Part shown: piece by piece, positions 48,264 to 55,648 of the stretch
How positions within the stretch are numbered: the first letter of the stretch is position 1
How the letters are laid out: the number at the start of each line of letters is the position of its first letter
The notes under the pieces: generated by a model
The model's database searches: none
Told to the model about the DNA's origin: nothing
Seen by the model: only the letters and a program-made list of their open reading frames with translations
Assembly: GCA_014874185.1 (NCBI GenBank)
Contig: JACWAF010000032.1
Location: 35,620 to 99,619 of the forward strand
Reading direction: 5' to 3'
DNA from: Nitrospirota bacterium
Lineage (GTDB): Bacteria > Nitrospirota > Thermodesulfovibrionia > Thermodesulfovibrionales > JdFR-88
Length of the DNA: 64,000 nucleotides
Made by a program: the position numbers and the translations under genes

Positions 48264-49411
48264 GGACAGCCTGGTTCGACTGCTCTTCGGGCATCAGCGG
48301 GGATATGCTCATCGGGGCATTGCTGGATGCCGGGGCTGATTTTGCCGGGCTTCAGAGCGGCCTTCGGAAGCTGAAGCTGAAGGGCTTCAGGATAAGCGCG
48401 GGGAATACAAAACGGCATGGCTTCCAGGCTGTAAAGTTCGACGTGGATATCCCGAAGGCGCACCACCCTCTGCCCCTGTCCCGCATGGAAGAGGCTATCG
48501 GAGGCTCCTCTCTTTCCGGGGAAATTAAAGAAAAGGGGATTTTAATCTTGAAATCCCTTTTTGCCGCCGAGGCGAAGGCGCATGGCCAAAAAGTGAAAGA
48601 TGTCCACCTGCACGAGCTTGGATCTCCGGACACCATAGTGGATATCATTGGAAGCCTCATCTGCCTTCACTCTTTGAAGATAGAAAAGGTGTTCTTCTCG
48701 CCCATCAACGTTGGGAGCGGATTTATAAAGACCGCGCACGGGAAGCTCCCCATCCCAGCGCCCGCCACATCGGAACTGCTGAAAGGGATTCCGGTATACT
48801 CAAGCGGGGTTGAATTCGAGCTTGCAACGCCTACGGGCGCGGCCCTGGCAAAGGGCGTTTCGGCGGGGTTCGGCCCGATGCCGCTCATGAAGGTCGACAT
48901 TATTGGCAGAGGGGCCGGCGAGCGGAACCTTGCAGATACCCCCAATATCCTGAGGATATTTACCGGCGAGACCGCGGAAACCGCGAATCACGAAGAGATA
49001 CAGGTAATCGAGGCCAATATCGACGACATGAACCCCCAGATATACGAGTACGTAATGGAACGGTTCTTGGGGGCGGGGGCCCTGGACGTATATCTCACGC
49101 CGGTCATAATGAAGAAATCCCGACCAGGCATTATTCTGGGTGTTTTATCCAGGCCGGAAGACCTGCCCATCCTGTCCCGGATAATCTTCGAAGAGACCAC
49201 CACGCTGGGCATACGCATCCGGAAAGCTGACAGGGTCGTGCTCAAAAGGAAGATAATCACGAAAAGCACCCCTTACGGCAGGATAAGATTCAAGATGTCC
49301 GGGATGGACGGCGGCGAAACTCTCTCCCCGGAGTACGAGGACTGCAAGGCTGCCGCCAGGAAGACCGGCATCCCGCTCAAAAAGATACTGGACAGCCTGA
49401 AAAAATCCTGA
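48260..49411 (+). CDS. larC: Nickel-pincer cofactor insertion protein LarC
   Basis: A 383-residue LarC: 'AWFDCSSGISGDMLIGALLDAGADF', 'HGQKVKDVHLHELGSPDTIVDIIGSLICLHSL', 'FSPINVGSGFIKTAHGKLPIPAPATSELLKGIPVYSSGVEFELATPTGAALAK' and 'VIEANIDDMNPQIYEYVMERFLGAGALDVYLTPVIMKKSRPG'. LarC uses CTP to insert nickel into the pyridinium dithiocarboxylate cofactor used by lactate racemase and related enzymes. In Lactobacillus plantarum it is made by a frameshift between two ORFs; here it is one continuous frame. LarA, LarB and LarE are not in the window. Confidence 0.92.
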   Translation: MRTAWFDCSSGISGDMLIGALLDAGADFAGLQSGLRKLKLKGFRISAGNTKRHGFQAVKFDVDIPKAHHPLPLSRMEEAIGGSSLSGEIKEKGILILKSLFAAEAKAHGQKVKDVHLHELGSPDTIVDIIGSLICLHSLKIEKVFFSPINVGSGFIKTAHGKLPIPAPATSELLKGIPVYSSGVEFELATPTGAALAKGVSAGFGPMPLMKVDIIGRGAGERNLADTPNILRIFTGETAETANHEEIQVIEANIDDMNPQIYEYVMERFLGAGALDVYLTPVIMKKSRPGIILGVLSRPEDLPILSRIIFEETTTLGIRIRKADRVVLKRKIITKSTPYGRIRFKMSGMDGGETLSPEYEDCKAAARKTGIPLKKILDSLKKS

Positions 49412-49472
49412 CCGGCTCCGGCCCGCCTTCCCCGTTCCGCCCCCTTTTATTTTTTTCTTGCATTGCCACTTG

Positions 49473-49503
49473 AGGTTGTATATATTTCATGAAAATACAA
49501 CCT
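49473..49503 (+). promoter_or_regulatory. Palindromic operator-like site upstream of the LysR gene
   Basis: AGGTTGTAT (49473-49481) and ATACAACCT (49495-49503) are exact inverted 9-mers around a 13-bp A/T-rich spacer that itself holds TTTCATGAAA. It is 13 bp upstream of the LysR start. The T-N11-A-like symmetry fits LysR autoregulation, but the protein has not been shown to bind here. Confidence 0.5.
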
Positions 49504-49516
49504 ATAGGAGGGGTGG

Positions 49517-50419
49517 ATGGATATACATCAGCTAAAGGTATTTGTCTCGGTCTACAAGAACAGGAGTTTCTCGCGCGCCTCGGAAGACCTCTATCTGAGC
49601 CAGCCCACGATAAGCGACCACATCAAGTCCCTGGAGGAGACGCTCAATTCCAGGCTCTTCGACAGGCTTGGCAGGAGCATAGCCCCCACCAAAGAGGCGA
49701 TGCTGCTTTATCCCAGGGCGCTCGACCTGATAGAAAGGCTGGAGTCCATAAGGTCGGCCGTGAAGAATTCAAAAGAGGAGATGGAGGGCGAGGTCCTGAT
49801 AGGGGCCAGCACCGTCCCAGGCGCGTATGTTTTGCCCCGGCTCGCGTCGGATTTCAAGGCAATCTACCCGGGGGCTTTCTTCAACGTGAAAATAGAGGAC
49901 TCCAGGGAGATAACCCGTCAGGTGGCCGAACACGAACTGCTGCTTGGGATAGTGGGGGCCAGAATGGAATGGAAGACGCTGCGTTTCGTGCCTTTCATGG
50001 CTGACGAGATGGTCCTTGCGGCCAAGCCGGGGCTTTGCGGGAAAAACCCCGTCACCCTGGACGACCTGAAGGGGCTGCCACTTCTCCTGAGGGAAGAGGG
50101 CTCGGGCACGAGGAGGATGACCGAGCAGTTCCTGACGGAAAAAGGATTGCCCTTCGAGAAGCTGAGGATAACGGATTCCTTCGGCTCCACCGCCGCCATT
50201 AAAGAGGCCCTGAAGGCAGGCTCCGGGGCCTCCATACTCTCCCGCATAGCCATTAAAGAGGAGATGGAGAGGGGCGCGATCGAGGAGATAAGGATAAAAG
50301 GGGTCCGCATGACCCGGAACTTTTATATCATAATGCACAGGAAAAGGACATTCCCCAAGCTATTGGACCTGTTCTTCGGTTTCCTCAAGGACAGATGCGC
50401 CTGCGAGGTGGCGGCATGA
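49517..50419 (+). CDS. LysR-family regulator, CysL/selenium-metabolism type
   Basis: A 300-residue LysR regulator. HTH at 1-60 (MDIHQLKVFVSVYKNRSFSRASEDLYLSQPTISDHIKSLEETLNSRLFDRLGRSIAPTKEA), then the periplasmic-binding-like effector domain (GEVLIGASTVPGAYVLPRLASDFKAIYPGAFFNVKI ... LPLLLREEGSGTRRMTEQFL). This opening is very close to what I recall for the selenium metabolism-associated LysR subfamily. The context supports this: a TusA-like gene follows and a UGA-containing peroxiredoxin lies 0.9 kb away. The ATG follows a TAGGAGGGGTGG site. The ligand and targets are not visible from the sequence. Confidence 0.85.
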   Translation: MDIHQLKVFVSVYKNRSFSRASEDLYLSQPTISDHIKSLEETLNSRLFDRLGRSIAPTKEAMLLYPRALDLIERLESIRSAVKNSKEEMEGEVLIGASTVPGAYVLPRLASDFKAIYPGAFFNVKIEDSREITRQVAEHELLLGIVGARMEWKTLRFVPFMADEMVLAAKPGLCGKNPVTLDDLKGLPLLLREEGSGTRRMTEQFLTEKGLPFEKLRITDSFGSTAAIKEALKAGSGASILSRIAIKEEMERGAIEEIRIKGVRMTRNFYIIMHRKRTFPKLLDLFFGFLKDRCACEVAA

Positions 50420-50474
50420 TGGCATAAATCCCCCTCCGGGTGCTAAAATTTAGAAAAACCGAAGGGAGGCCGGG

Positions 50475-50705
50475 ATGCTGCTGGATGCCAGGGGACTTGG
50501 GGAGAAGGAGGCGTTCCTGAAGATAAAGGAAAGCCTCCGGGCCGGTTGCGGCGAAGAGGTAAAAATGGACGTGCTGGTTTCCGCCGAGAAGACGGCCAGG
50601 AAGATGCGGGCCTTCATGGAGATGTCCGGGTGCGTAACCCTGCTGGAGAAGAATGAGGAAGGCTGGATCCTGAAAATGACCGGCAGAAACTGCCGGTGCG
50701 GCTAG
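50475..50705 (+). CDS. TusA/YedF-like domain lacking the CPxP cysteine
   Basis: A 76-residue TusA-fold protein: 'MLLDARGLGEKEAFLKIKESLRAGCGEEVKMDVLVSAEKTARKMRAFMEMSGCVTLLEKNEEGWILKMTGR'. The opening LDARGL is the family start, but the following CPxP active-site motif is replaced by GEKE, so it cannot act as a sulphur carrier by the usual Cys. It ends in 'NCRCG', which might provide an alternative thiol. Similar TusA-like proteins (YedF) accompany selenium genes. It lies 55 bp after the LysR gene, preceded by AAGGGAGG. Confidence 0.7.
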   Translation: MLLDARGLGEKEAFLKIKESLRAGCGEEVKMDVLVSAEKTARKMRAFMEMSGCVTLLEKNEEGWILKMTGRNCRCG

Positions 50706-50721
50706 AAACGGATGTTAATGT

Positions 50722-50875
50722 TATTTTTTCTTGTAAGGGGACATTTAATACGGCGGATTCCATCCGCCTTGGGGTAACCAAAAAGAATTTTACTCTTTTT
50801 CCGCTCCATCCGGAGCGGAAAAAGCCAAGAGTTTTTTCTTTTGCTACTTTTCTTTTTTGCAAAAAAGAAAAGTAG
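50722..50875. repeat. Composite T/A-rich repeat, degenerate copy 7
   Basis: The right half is intact (middle hairpin TTTTTCCGCTCC-ATCC-GGAGCGGAAAAA, then CTACTTTTCTTTTTTGCAAAAAAGAAAAGTAG ending at 50875). The left half is decayed and carries an extra hairpin CGGCGGATTCC-AT-CCGCCTTGG. Lies between two convergent genes and may terminate both. Confidence 0.7.
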
Positions 50876-50879
50876 TCCT

Positions 50880-51245
50880 TTATACGTAATGGGGTTTTTT
50901 GATCTTGGGGAAGGCTATGCGCTCTTCCTGCAGCTCGCCGGCGGTGTGTTTGTAGCGCTCGTAAAAACTCCTCAACTCCTTCAGAAAAGTCTCCGTATCC
51001 ATGCCGGCGTCCACCTGCCTGTTCTCGGAGATCAGGTCCATCCCCTTCTCTAAAAACTTGATGGCCCCCCTGTACTCGCCTCTTATATAATGGTGCAGGC
51101 CGGCGGAAACCATTATCAGCCCTCCAAGGAACCGTTTTTCCGGGGAAGCGGGCAGCCTGCGCCAGACGGCCTCCCAGGCCTCATGCGCCTCGAAGAAGTC
51201 GCCTTTATTAAAGAACCCCGTCCCCTCGTCAATATTGCGCAGCAT
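50880..51245 (-). CDS. DUF309 protein
   Basis: A 121-residue helical protein with the DUF309 signature 'FFNKGDFFEAHEAWEAVWRRLPASPEKRFLGGLIMVSAGLHHYIRGEYRGAIKFLEKG'. The HEAHExWE-like motif (here FEAHEAWE) is fully conserved. The family is widespread but without a firm biochemical role. It ends at the composite repeat and is divergent from the selenoprotein candidate at 51357. Confidence 0.8.
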   Translation of the reverse strand: MLRNIDEGTGFFNKGDFFEAHEAWEAVWRRLPASPEKRFLGGLIMVSAGLHHYIRGEYRGAIKFLEKGMDLISENRQVDAGMDTETFLKELRSFYERYKHTAGELQEERIAFPKIKKPHYV

Positions 51246-51356
51246 GATCGCCTCCTCTTTCTCAATTATATCAGCAGCGGGACAATGAGCAAAATTGCCT
51301 GTAAGATGCGGATGTTTTAAAATGGAATCAGCAAAGCGGACTCAAACGGGGGATAT

Positions 51357-51833
51357 ATGGCCAGAGAGAACAGCAGGCTGCTTGACAATGGGGACGCCTT
51401 CCCGGAGATGGAGTTTGATTGCATCGAGAACAGGAGGATCGTGCTCCCCGGCGACTTCGGCGAAAGGTGGAACGTGTTTCTGGTTTACAGGGGCCATTGG
51501 TGACCTTACTGCCGTCAGCAGTTGCTTGACTTCCAGAGAAACATCAAAGAATTCGAGCGGAAAGAGACGCAGGTACTGGCCGCCTCAACTGACACTTGGG
51601 ACCATGCGCTTCAGACTGTGGAGCGCTACAAGCTCACTTTCAAGGTAGGCTACGGGCTGAACCCAAAGGAATTCTCGGCCATGACCGGGGCCTTCTATAA
51701 CGAGACGGAGAATTACATACAGGCCACGGGGTTCGTGATAAGCCCGGAGGGGAAGATCGAAAACGCCGTCTATTCCTCGCGCTCCATAGGGAGGCTCACC
51801 GCAAAGGACTGCCTGAACTTCATAGGGCATTAA
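51357..51833 (+). CDS. Peroxiredoxin-like selenoprotein candidate (UGA at codon 49)
   Basis: The ORF track shows only the part after the stop. From ATG 51357 (GGGGGATAT upstream) the frame reads MARENSRLLDNGDAFPEMEF ... WNVFLVYRGHW, then TGA (51501-51503), then PYCRQQLLDFQRNIKEFE to the stop at 51833. That is 158 codons if UGA is read. Peroxiredoxin-like AhpC/TSA proteins have 'RGxWCPYCRxQL' here, so the UGA replaces exactly the first redox Cys and gives a UxxC motif. A stem-loop with an AGUU tetraloop lies 17-20 nt downstream, the right distance for a bacterial SECIS. The sequence on both sides is uninterrupted. A point-mutated pseudogene is the alternative. Confidence 0.8.
51514..51530 (+). 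promoter_or_regulatory. Candidate bacterial SECIS element
   Basis: GTCAGC-AGTT-GCTTGAC folds as a 6-bp stem with one bulged U on the 3' side and an AGUU loop, located 17-20 nt after the in-frame UGA. Known bacterial SECIS loops carry G and U and sit about 16-37 nt after UGA. The overlapping ACTGC-CGTCA-GCAGT hairpin is a less well placed alternative. Confidence 0.55.
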
Positions 51834-51858
51834 AAAGGCCGGTATCACCGGCCTTTTT
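51832..51858 (+). terminator. Intrinsic terminator after the peroxiredoxin gene
   Basis: AAAAAGGCCGG-TATCA-CCGGCCTTTTT directly at the stop codon. An efficient terminator here argues that transcription runs through the whole UGA-containing frame. Confidence 0.85.
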
Positions 51859-51952
51859 AACAGGGCGCAGCAAGCGGCGCCCCTACATAACACCCCCCTG
51901 GGAGGGGTTGCCCTGCTTTCAAGTCCCCTCCTCGGAGGGGTGCAGGGGTGGG
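51859..51952. repeat. Mixed repeats: GGCGCAGCAAGCGGCGCC and CCTCC...GGTGGG
   Basis: GGGCGCAGCAAGCGGCGCCCC (near 51865-51885) reappears in inverse orientation near 63284-63304. It is followed by CCCCTCCTCGGAGGGGTGCAGGGGTGGGTTA (near 51923-51954), a copy of the second repeat family that supplies the stop codon of the DUF1540 gene. Confidence 0.65.
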
Positions 51953-52237
51953 TTACTTTGGAGAGAAAGTCATGCAATCGGCGTGTTCCTGGTGGAATCC
52001 CACGTTGATCCCGTCGGCGGTGCACTCGAGCATCCTGTTGAACTTGCAGTTTTCCACTTTGCATGCACCCACCTCGCCGGTCGGGGTTACACCCCCCTTC
52101 TGTGATGGGCTCCTCATGTAAGTGTCGCAATAGGGATGTTCTCCGCCCACGGTAATCGCGGCCGCGTGGCATTCCCTGTTCTTGTTATAGGAGCAGTCGG
52201 TCACGTCACACATTTTTATCTTCGGCATTTCCAGCAT
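51953..52237 (-). CDS. Tandem DUF1540 Cys-rich protein
   Basis: A 94-residue protein with two DUF1540 units: 'CDVTDCSYNKNRECHAAAITVGGEHPYCDTY' (about 9-40) and 'CKVENCKFNRMLECTADGINVGFHQEHADCMTF' (about 59-91). Each has four Cys in the family pattern, probably binding a metal. Between them is 'PSQKGGVTPTG', whose KGG-containing sequence resembles the repeat-derived peptides elsewhere. The ATG has a fine AAGGAGGTGAG site. The last residues and TAA stop overlap a copy of the CACCCCTGCACCCC repeat. Confidence 0.8.
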   Translation of the reverse strand: MLEMPKIKMCDVTDCSYNKNRECHAAAITVGGEHPYCDTYMRSPSQKGGVTPTGEVGACKVENCKFNRMLECTADGINVGFHQEHADCMTFSPK

Positions 52238-52346
52238 TGTCTCACCTCCTTCTGGAAAATCCTTCTCGATTAAATTTTATCAACAGGGGAAGGGCTGTCA
52301 AATGGCCGATGAGTATATTGGCAAGTATCATGTATTATAATTACCT

Positions 52347-53360
52347 ATGCCCGTAAAACTGGTGATATTCGATCTCGACGGGACGCTGATAGACTCCCTG
52401 CAAGACATCACGGGAGCGCTGAACCATGCCCTCCAAAGGCAGGGCCTGAAGCCTCTGGCCGAAAAAGAGGTGGCCGGGATGGTGGGCGAGGGCGTGACGA
52501 GGCTGATAGAGAAGGCGCTGGGGCCGGAGAAGACGCACCTGAAAGAAAGCGTGCTCACGGATTACTCTGCCTTCTATGACAAGCACATGCTGGACCATAC
52601 CGTCCCCTACCCGGGCGTGCGCGAGATGCTTGAGAACCTCCGGGGTTATAAGAAGGCGGTGATCACAAACAAGCGGTACGCCTCCAGCGAGAAGACACTA
52701 AAGGGTCTGGGCCTCTTCGAGTATTTCGACATGATTGCCGGGCCGGAGGCGGTGCCGGAGAGGAAACCCTCGCCGGAGCCGGTTAAATATGTGCTCAGGG
52801 AACTGGGTCTGGAAAGCCGGCAGGCGGTGATGGTTGGCGACAGCAGGTTCGATATAGAAGCCGGCAAGGGCGCCTCCGTGCGGTGCGTGGTGGCCGTGGG
52901 CTGGGGCTATTCGAAACGGGAAGACCTGAAAGGGGCCGACTACATAATAGACAATATGGAACAGCTGGTCCCAATTCTTTACGGCAGCGAACCGATGCTG
53001 GAGCGCAGGAAAAATGACCGGCACCCCATGGACACGGACGGGCAGGAGATAATAAAGCTGGTCGTGAAAAAAGAGGGCAGGCTGCTCCCCGCGCAATTCA
53101 TAGACCTTAGCCGCCAAGGGATACGCTTCGACAGCGCCGTGCCGTTTGCGGCCGGTGAGAAGATAACCTGCGTAGTCAGCGCCCCGAAATCCTTCGAAAA
53201 CGAGATGGAACTGGCCGCGAGCGTCCTGCACTCCCGGAAGCACAAGCGCGGGGGCTATCTGATAGGGGGCAGGATAACCCGGGTCTCGGATGAGCTATGG
53301 TTCAGGATCATAAAGACGGTGCACGAGTTCATGAAGGACCGCAAGGGCGGGGTAAGGTAG
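52347..53360 (+). CDS. HAD phosphatase (phosphoglycolate-phosphatase-like) fused to a PilZ domain
   Basis: A 337-residue fusion. Residues 1-215 are a HAD hydrolase of the Gph type: 'VIFDLDGTLIDSLQDI' (nucleophile Asp), 'YPGVREMLENLRGYKKAVITNKRYA', 'RKPSPEPVKYVLRELGLESRQAVMVGDSRFDIEAGKGA'. Residues about 220-335 are a PilZ domain: 'MLERRKNDRHPMD' provides RxxxR and 'IDLSRQGIRFDS' provides DxSxxG, the two c-di-GMP binding motifs. The product should be a phosphatase with a cyclic-di-GMP sensing tail. There is no stop or start signal between the domains. Substrate and regulation are inferred. Confidence 0.88.
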   Translation: MPVKLVIFDLDGTLIDSLQDITGALNHALQRQGLKPLAEKEVAGMVGEGVTRLIEKALGPEKTHLKESVLTDYSAFYDKHMLDHTVPYPGVREMLENLRGYKKAVITNKRYASSEKTLKGLGLFEYFDMIAGPEAVPERKPSPEPVKYVLRELGLESRQAVMVGDSRFDIEAGKGASVRCVVAVGWGYSKREDLKGADYIIDNMEQLVPILYGSEPMLERRKNDRHPMDTDGQEIIKLVVKKEGRLLPAQFIDLSRQGIRFDSAVPFAAGEKITCVVSAPKSFENEMELAASVLHSRKHKRGGYLIGGRITRVSDELWFRIIKTVHEFMKDRKGGVR

Positions 53361-53923
53361 AAAGGGGCGGGATTCGTCCAGCCCCCCGATGGAATCAAAT
53401 CCAGCCTCCTTTGCGGGTTGGTTTGTAACCACTGCTGTCCAAAATATTCTAAAAAGCCTCATTTAAGAGAAATAACCCAGGCCCCAGATGCTGTCCAAAA
53501 GACCCAGACCTTGTCATTCCAGCCCCGTATCAGGTACGGGGTAGACTCCAGCGGGAATCCAGGTCCAAAAATGTCTTTAAAAAGCCAATAAACTGGATTC
53601 CCGCTTAAGGCCTGCGGGAATGACGAACCCTTTTCTATGCTGGTTCAGGTTTGCAAACCACAGCTGTCCAAGATAATCTGAAAAGGACTTTTCTGTTCCA
53701 AAGCGGATCGGGTCACCCGTGGGCGGGTGACTCCCACGAAAAATTTTAAATGCTGTTCAAAAAAGTTATTTTGGACAGATATGGTTGCAAACTTGAACCC
53801 GCAGACAGGAAACGGCAAAGTCGCTGGATACCGGCTTTCGCCGGTATGACCAAAATCCGGAGCACCGAAAAAATCATCGGGGGGCGGGTTTTCATCCCGC
53901 CCCCCGATGAAATCAAATCCAGC
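53361..53923. repeat. Repeat-only region with MITE-like copies
   Basis: About 560 bp without a credible gene. Holds a partial MITE-like end at about 53416 (GGTTGGTTTGTAACCACTGCTGTCCAAAATA), a GTCATTCCAGCCCCGTATC...GCGGGAATCCAG block (near 53514-53562) and GGATTCCCGCTTAAGGCCTGCGGGAATGAC (near 53594-53624). A full MITE-like copy at 53642-53799 follows. The 87-codon frame at 53750 is repeat sequence. Confidence 0.7.
53642..53799. mobile_element. MITE-like element, copy 2 (short form)
   Basis: Ends GGTTCAGGTTTGCAAACCACAGCTGTCCAAGATAA and, on the opposite strand, GGTTCAAGTTTGCAACCATATCTGTCCAAAATAA. The body (158 bp) keeps the AAAGCGGATCGGGTCACCCGTGGGCGGGTGACTCCCACGAAAA block but lacks the GTCATTCC block of copy 1, so it is either a deletion form or the element without an inserted repeat. 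Confidence 0.7.
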
Positions 53924-55543
53924 CTATTGGATAGCGCCGTCTATAGTTATAGTCCCGTCCGTGCCATTTGCTACGCCCGAGCCACCCGTAACGCCAAGGG
54001 TGCCATAAACTGACTTGCCGCCCGAGGCTGCGCCTTCGGAGTAAAGCGTAATAGTCCCGCCATTTCCGCCGCTGCCGGTTGTGCCATTTCCGCCCATGGC
54101 GGAAATATCATTGGTAGTAACCTGATGCCCGTACAAATCGGCAGACCCGCCCAGGCCGCCGGTTGCTCCGCTTCCGCCATCCGAGTATATCTTCGGAAAC
54201 CCAACCAGTTCAATGGGGCTGTTGCCGTCACTTGTTATCTCACAGTATCCGCCCAGGCCGCCGGTTGCTCCGCTTCCGCCCCTCAGATCGAACTGCCCGG
54301 CCACCTGGATAGCGCCCGGCGTGGCTGGAGTGCCTTTAGTGGAATCAGAGTGTATGAACAGACCACCAGGTGAGATACCTTTGCCACCGCCTCCCCCGGG
54401 GCCTGTGCCGCTCTCGGCGCCACCCCTTACGCTTACTGAGGCGTTTATTGTGATGTTGCCAAGCGCATAGCTTTCGATGTCGATATGGCCAATGTCGCCG
54501 CCGTTGCCGTTGGTCGCAGTCCCCCCGTTTGCCTGTATCGTGCCACCCAGGACTATATCGCCATTCATCCCGTGGGAGTTGTCCGTATATGCGGTATATA
54601 TCCCTATCGTGCCGCCATTTCCGCCGTTGCCGCCACCTGTACCGCCGTTGGCCATGATACGGTCGGAATTATAGACATTGCCATACTCCGCGTAGAGGTC
54701 TATTTCTCCTCCGGCCCCGCCATCGCCGGAAGGATTGTCCCCGCCGCTTCCGTTTATGATGCCCTGGTTCACTACATAATCATTAGCATCCAGGGTGATA
54801 TGTCCGCCCCCCCCGTTAGAGCCATTGGCCTCTATGGCTCCCCGGTTGATGATGGCCGTTGTGCTAACCGGAGTGGGGGTAGAAGGATAAGCACCGGAAT
54901 GTTGATAGCCCAGGTTGATCGCCGCTGATGGGACGGCAGGATCATTCGATGAGGTAATTATTTTTCCCGTAGAGCTTATCTCGATAACTGCCGCATTGAT
55001 GTCCAACTCTGTGCTTACTGTCATATCAGCCGTTACAGTGCCATTTATCTGTACTGTATTGGCCACGCTGACAGCCGCGGCGCCACCTAAATCAGGCAAT
55101 GTGAGCGCAGCGTCCTTATTTACAACCAGGCCGGTTACAGCCGTATCGCCGCTATCGCCACAAGTGAAGTCTCCGTTGCCTATATAAAGAGTCGCATCCG
55201 CTGTGCTCATACAAAGAGCCCCTGGAATATTATCGGAATCGACCGGGACGATCGTATCCTGGTTTACCGTGAACTGGTTAGCGCCTAAAGAATTATCCAC
55301 TGTGGGCACGGTGAAGCTGGCGTCTACGGTGCCGTTTTTCAAAATGCTCACCGTGCCGGATGAATTAACAAACAGCTCTCCACCGGTGCCGCCGTTTCCA
55401 CTGCCGCCGTTTCCGCCGCTAAGGTCCATGGTGGACTGTCCCGTTTGGCCGGTCACTTGATTGTTGTCTTTACTGCCGCCCCCGCCGCAGGCGGCAAGCG
55501 CCACTGCAACCGCAACAATAAACAAGGCCTTTAAAACCCGCAT
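53924..55543 (-). CDS. Glycine-rich repeat lipoprotein, beta-helix-like
   Basis: A 539-residue lipoprotein. The signal MRVLKALFIVAVAVALAACGGGG has a clean lipobox (LAAC), so the protein is lipid-anchored. Residues about 40-250 are beta-rich (IEISSTGKIIT, AAIINRGAIEANG, DYVVNQGIINGSG). From about 245 to the end it is built of Gly/Asn/Thr repeats of the type 'GGTGGGNGGNGGTIGIYT' and 'GGSGATGGLGG', alternating with short strands. It resembles surface beta-helix adhesins and polymorphic repeat proteins, but no exact family is recognised. The start follows GGGAGGGGCTGATAAA. A 27-codon frame lies upstream. Confidence 0.75.
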   Translation of the reverse strand: MRVLKALFIVAVAVALAACGGGGSKDNNQVTGQTGQSTMDLSGGNGGSGNGGTGGELFVNSSGTVSILKNGTVDASFTVPTVDNSLGANQFTVNQDTIVPVDSDNIPGALCMSTADATLYIGNGDFTCGDSGDTAVTGLVVNKDAALTLPDLGGAAAVSVANTVQINGTVTADMTVSTELDINAAVIEISSTGKIITSSNDPAVPSAAINLGYQHSGAYPSTPTPVSTTAIINRGAIEANGSNGGGGHITLDANDYVVNQGIINGSGGDNPSGDGGAGGEIDLYAEYGNVYNSDRIMANGGTGGGNGGNGGTIGIYTAYTDNSHGMNGDIVLGGTIQANGGTATNGNGGDIGHIDIESYALGNITINASVSVRGGAESGTGPGGGGGKGISPGGLFIHSDSTKGTPATPGAIQVAGQFDLRGGSGATGGLGGYCEITSDGNSPIELVGFPKIYSDGGSGATGGLGGSADLYGHQVTTNDISAMGGNGTTGSGGNGGTITLYSEGAASGGKSVYGTLGVTGGSGVANGTDGTITIDGAIQ

Positions 55544-55564
55544 TTTATCAGCCCCTCCCTGTTT

Positions 55565-55648
55565 TTAGTGGTTTGCGCCCATATGGGCCATTCTCTCCTG
55601 CCTCATGCCTGCGCGAAATGCCAAAACGATACCGCAGAAAGTCTTCAT
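55565..55648 (-). CDS. Possible 27-residue leader ORF upstream of the lipoprotein
   Basis: Too short for the track. The ATG at 55646-55648 follows AAAGGAGAGGGAGAGT, and the frame MKTFCGIVLAFRAGMRQERMAHMGANH ends with TAA 22 bp before the lipoprotein start. It could be a regulatory leader peptide or chance. The 5' leader upstream has a tandem ATCGAAGGCAACATCGAAGGAAC and a CGGCCTT-TTT-AAGGCCG hairpin. Confidence 0.35.
   Translation of the reverse strand: MKTFCGIVLAFRAGMRQERMAHMGANH

Noticed and set aside
53750-54013. 87-aa plus-strand frame
   Set aside because: Made of MITE-like and GTCATTCC-type repeat sequence and overlaps the lipoprotein gene antisense.
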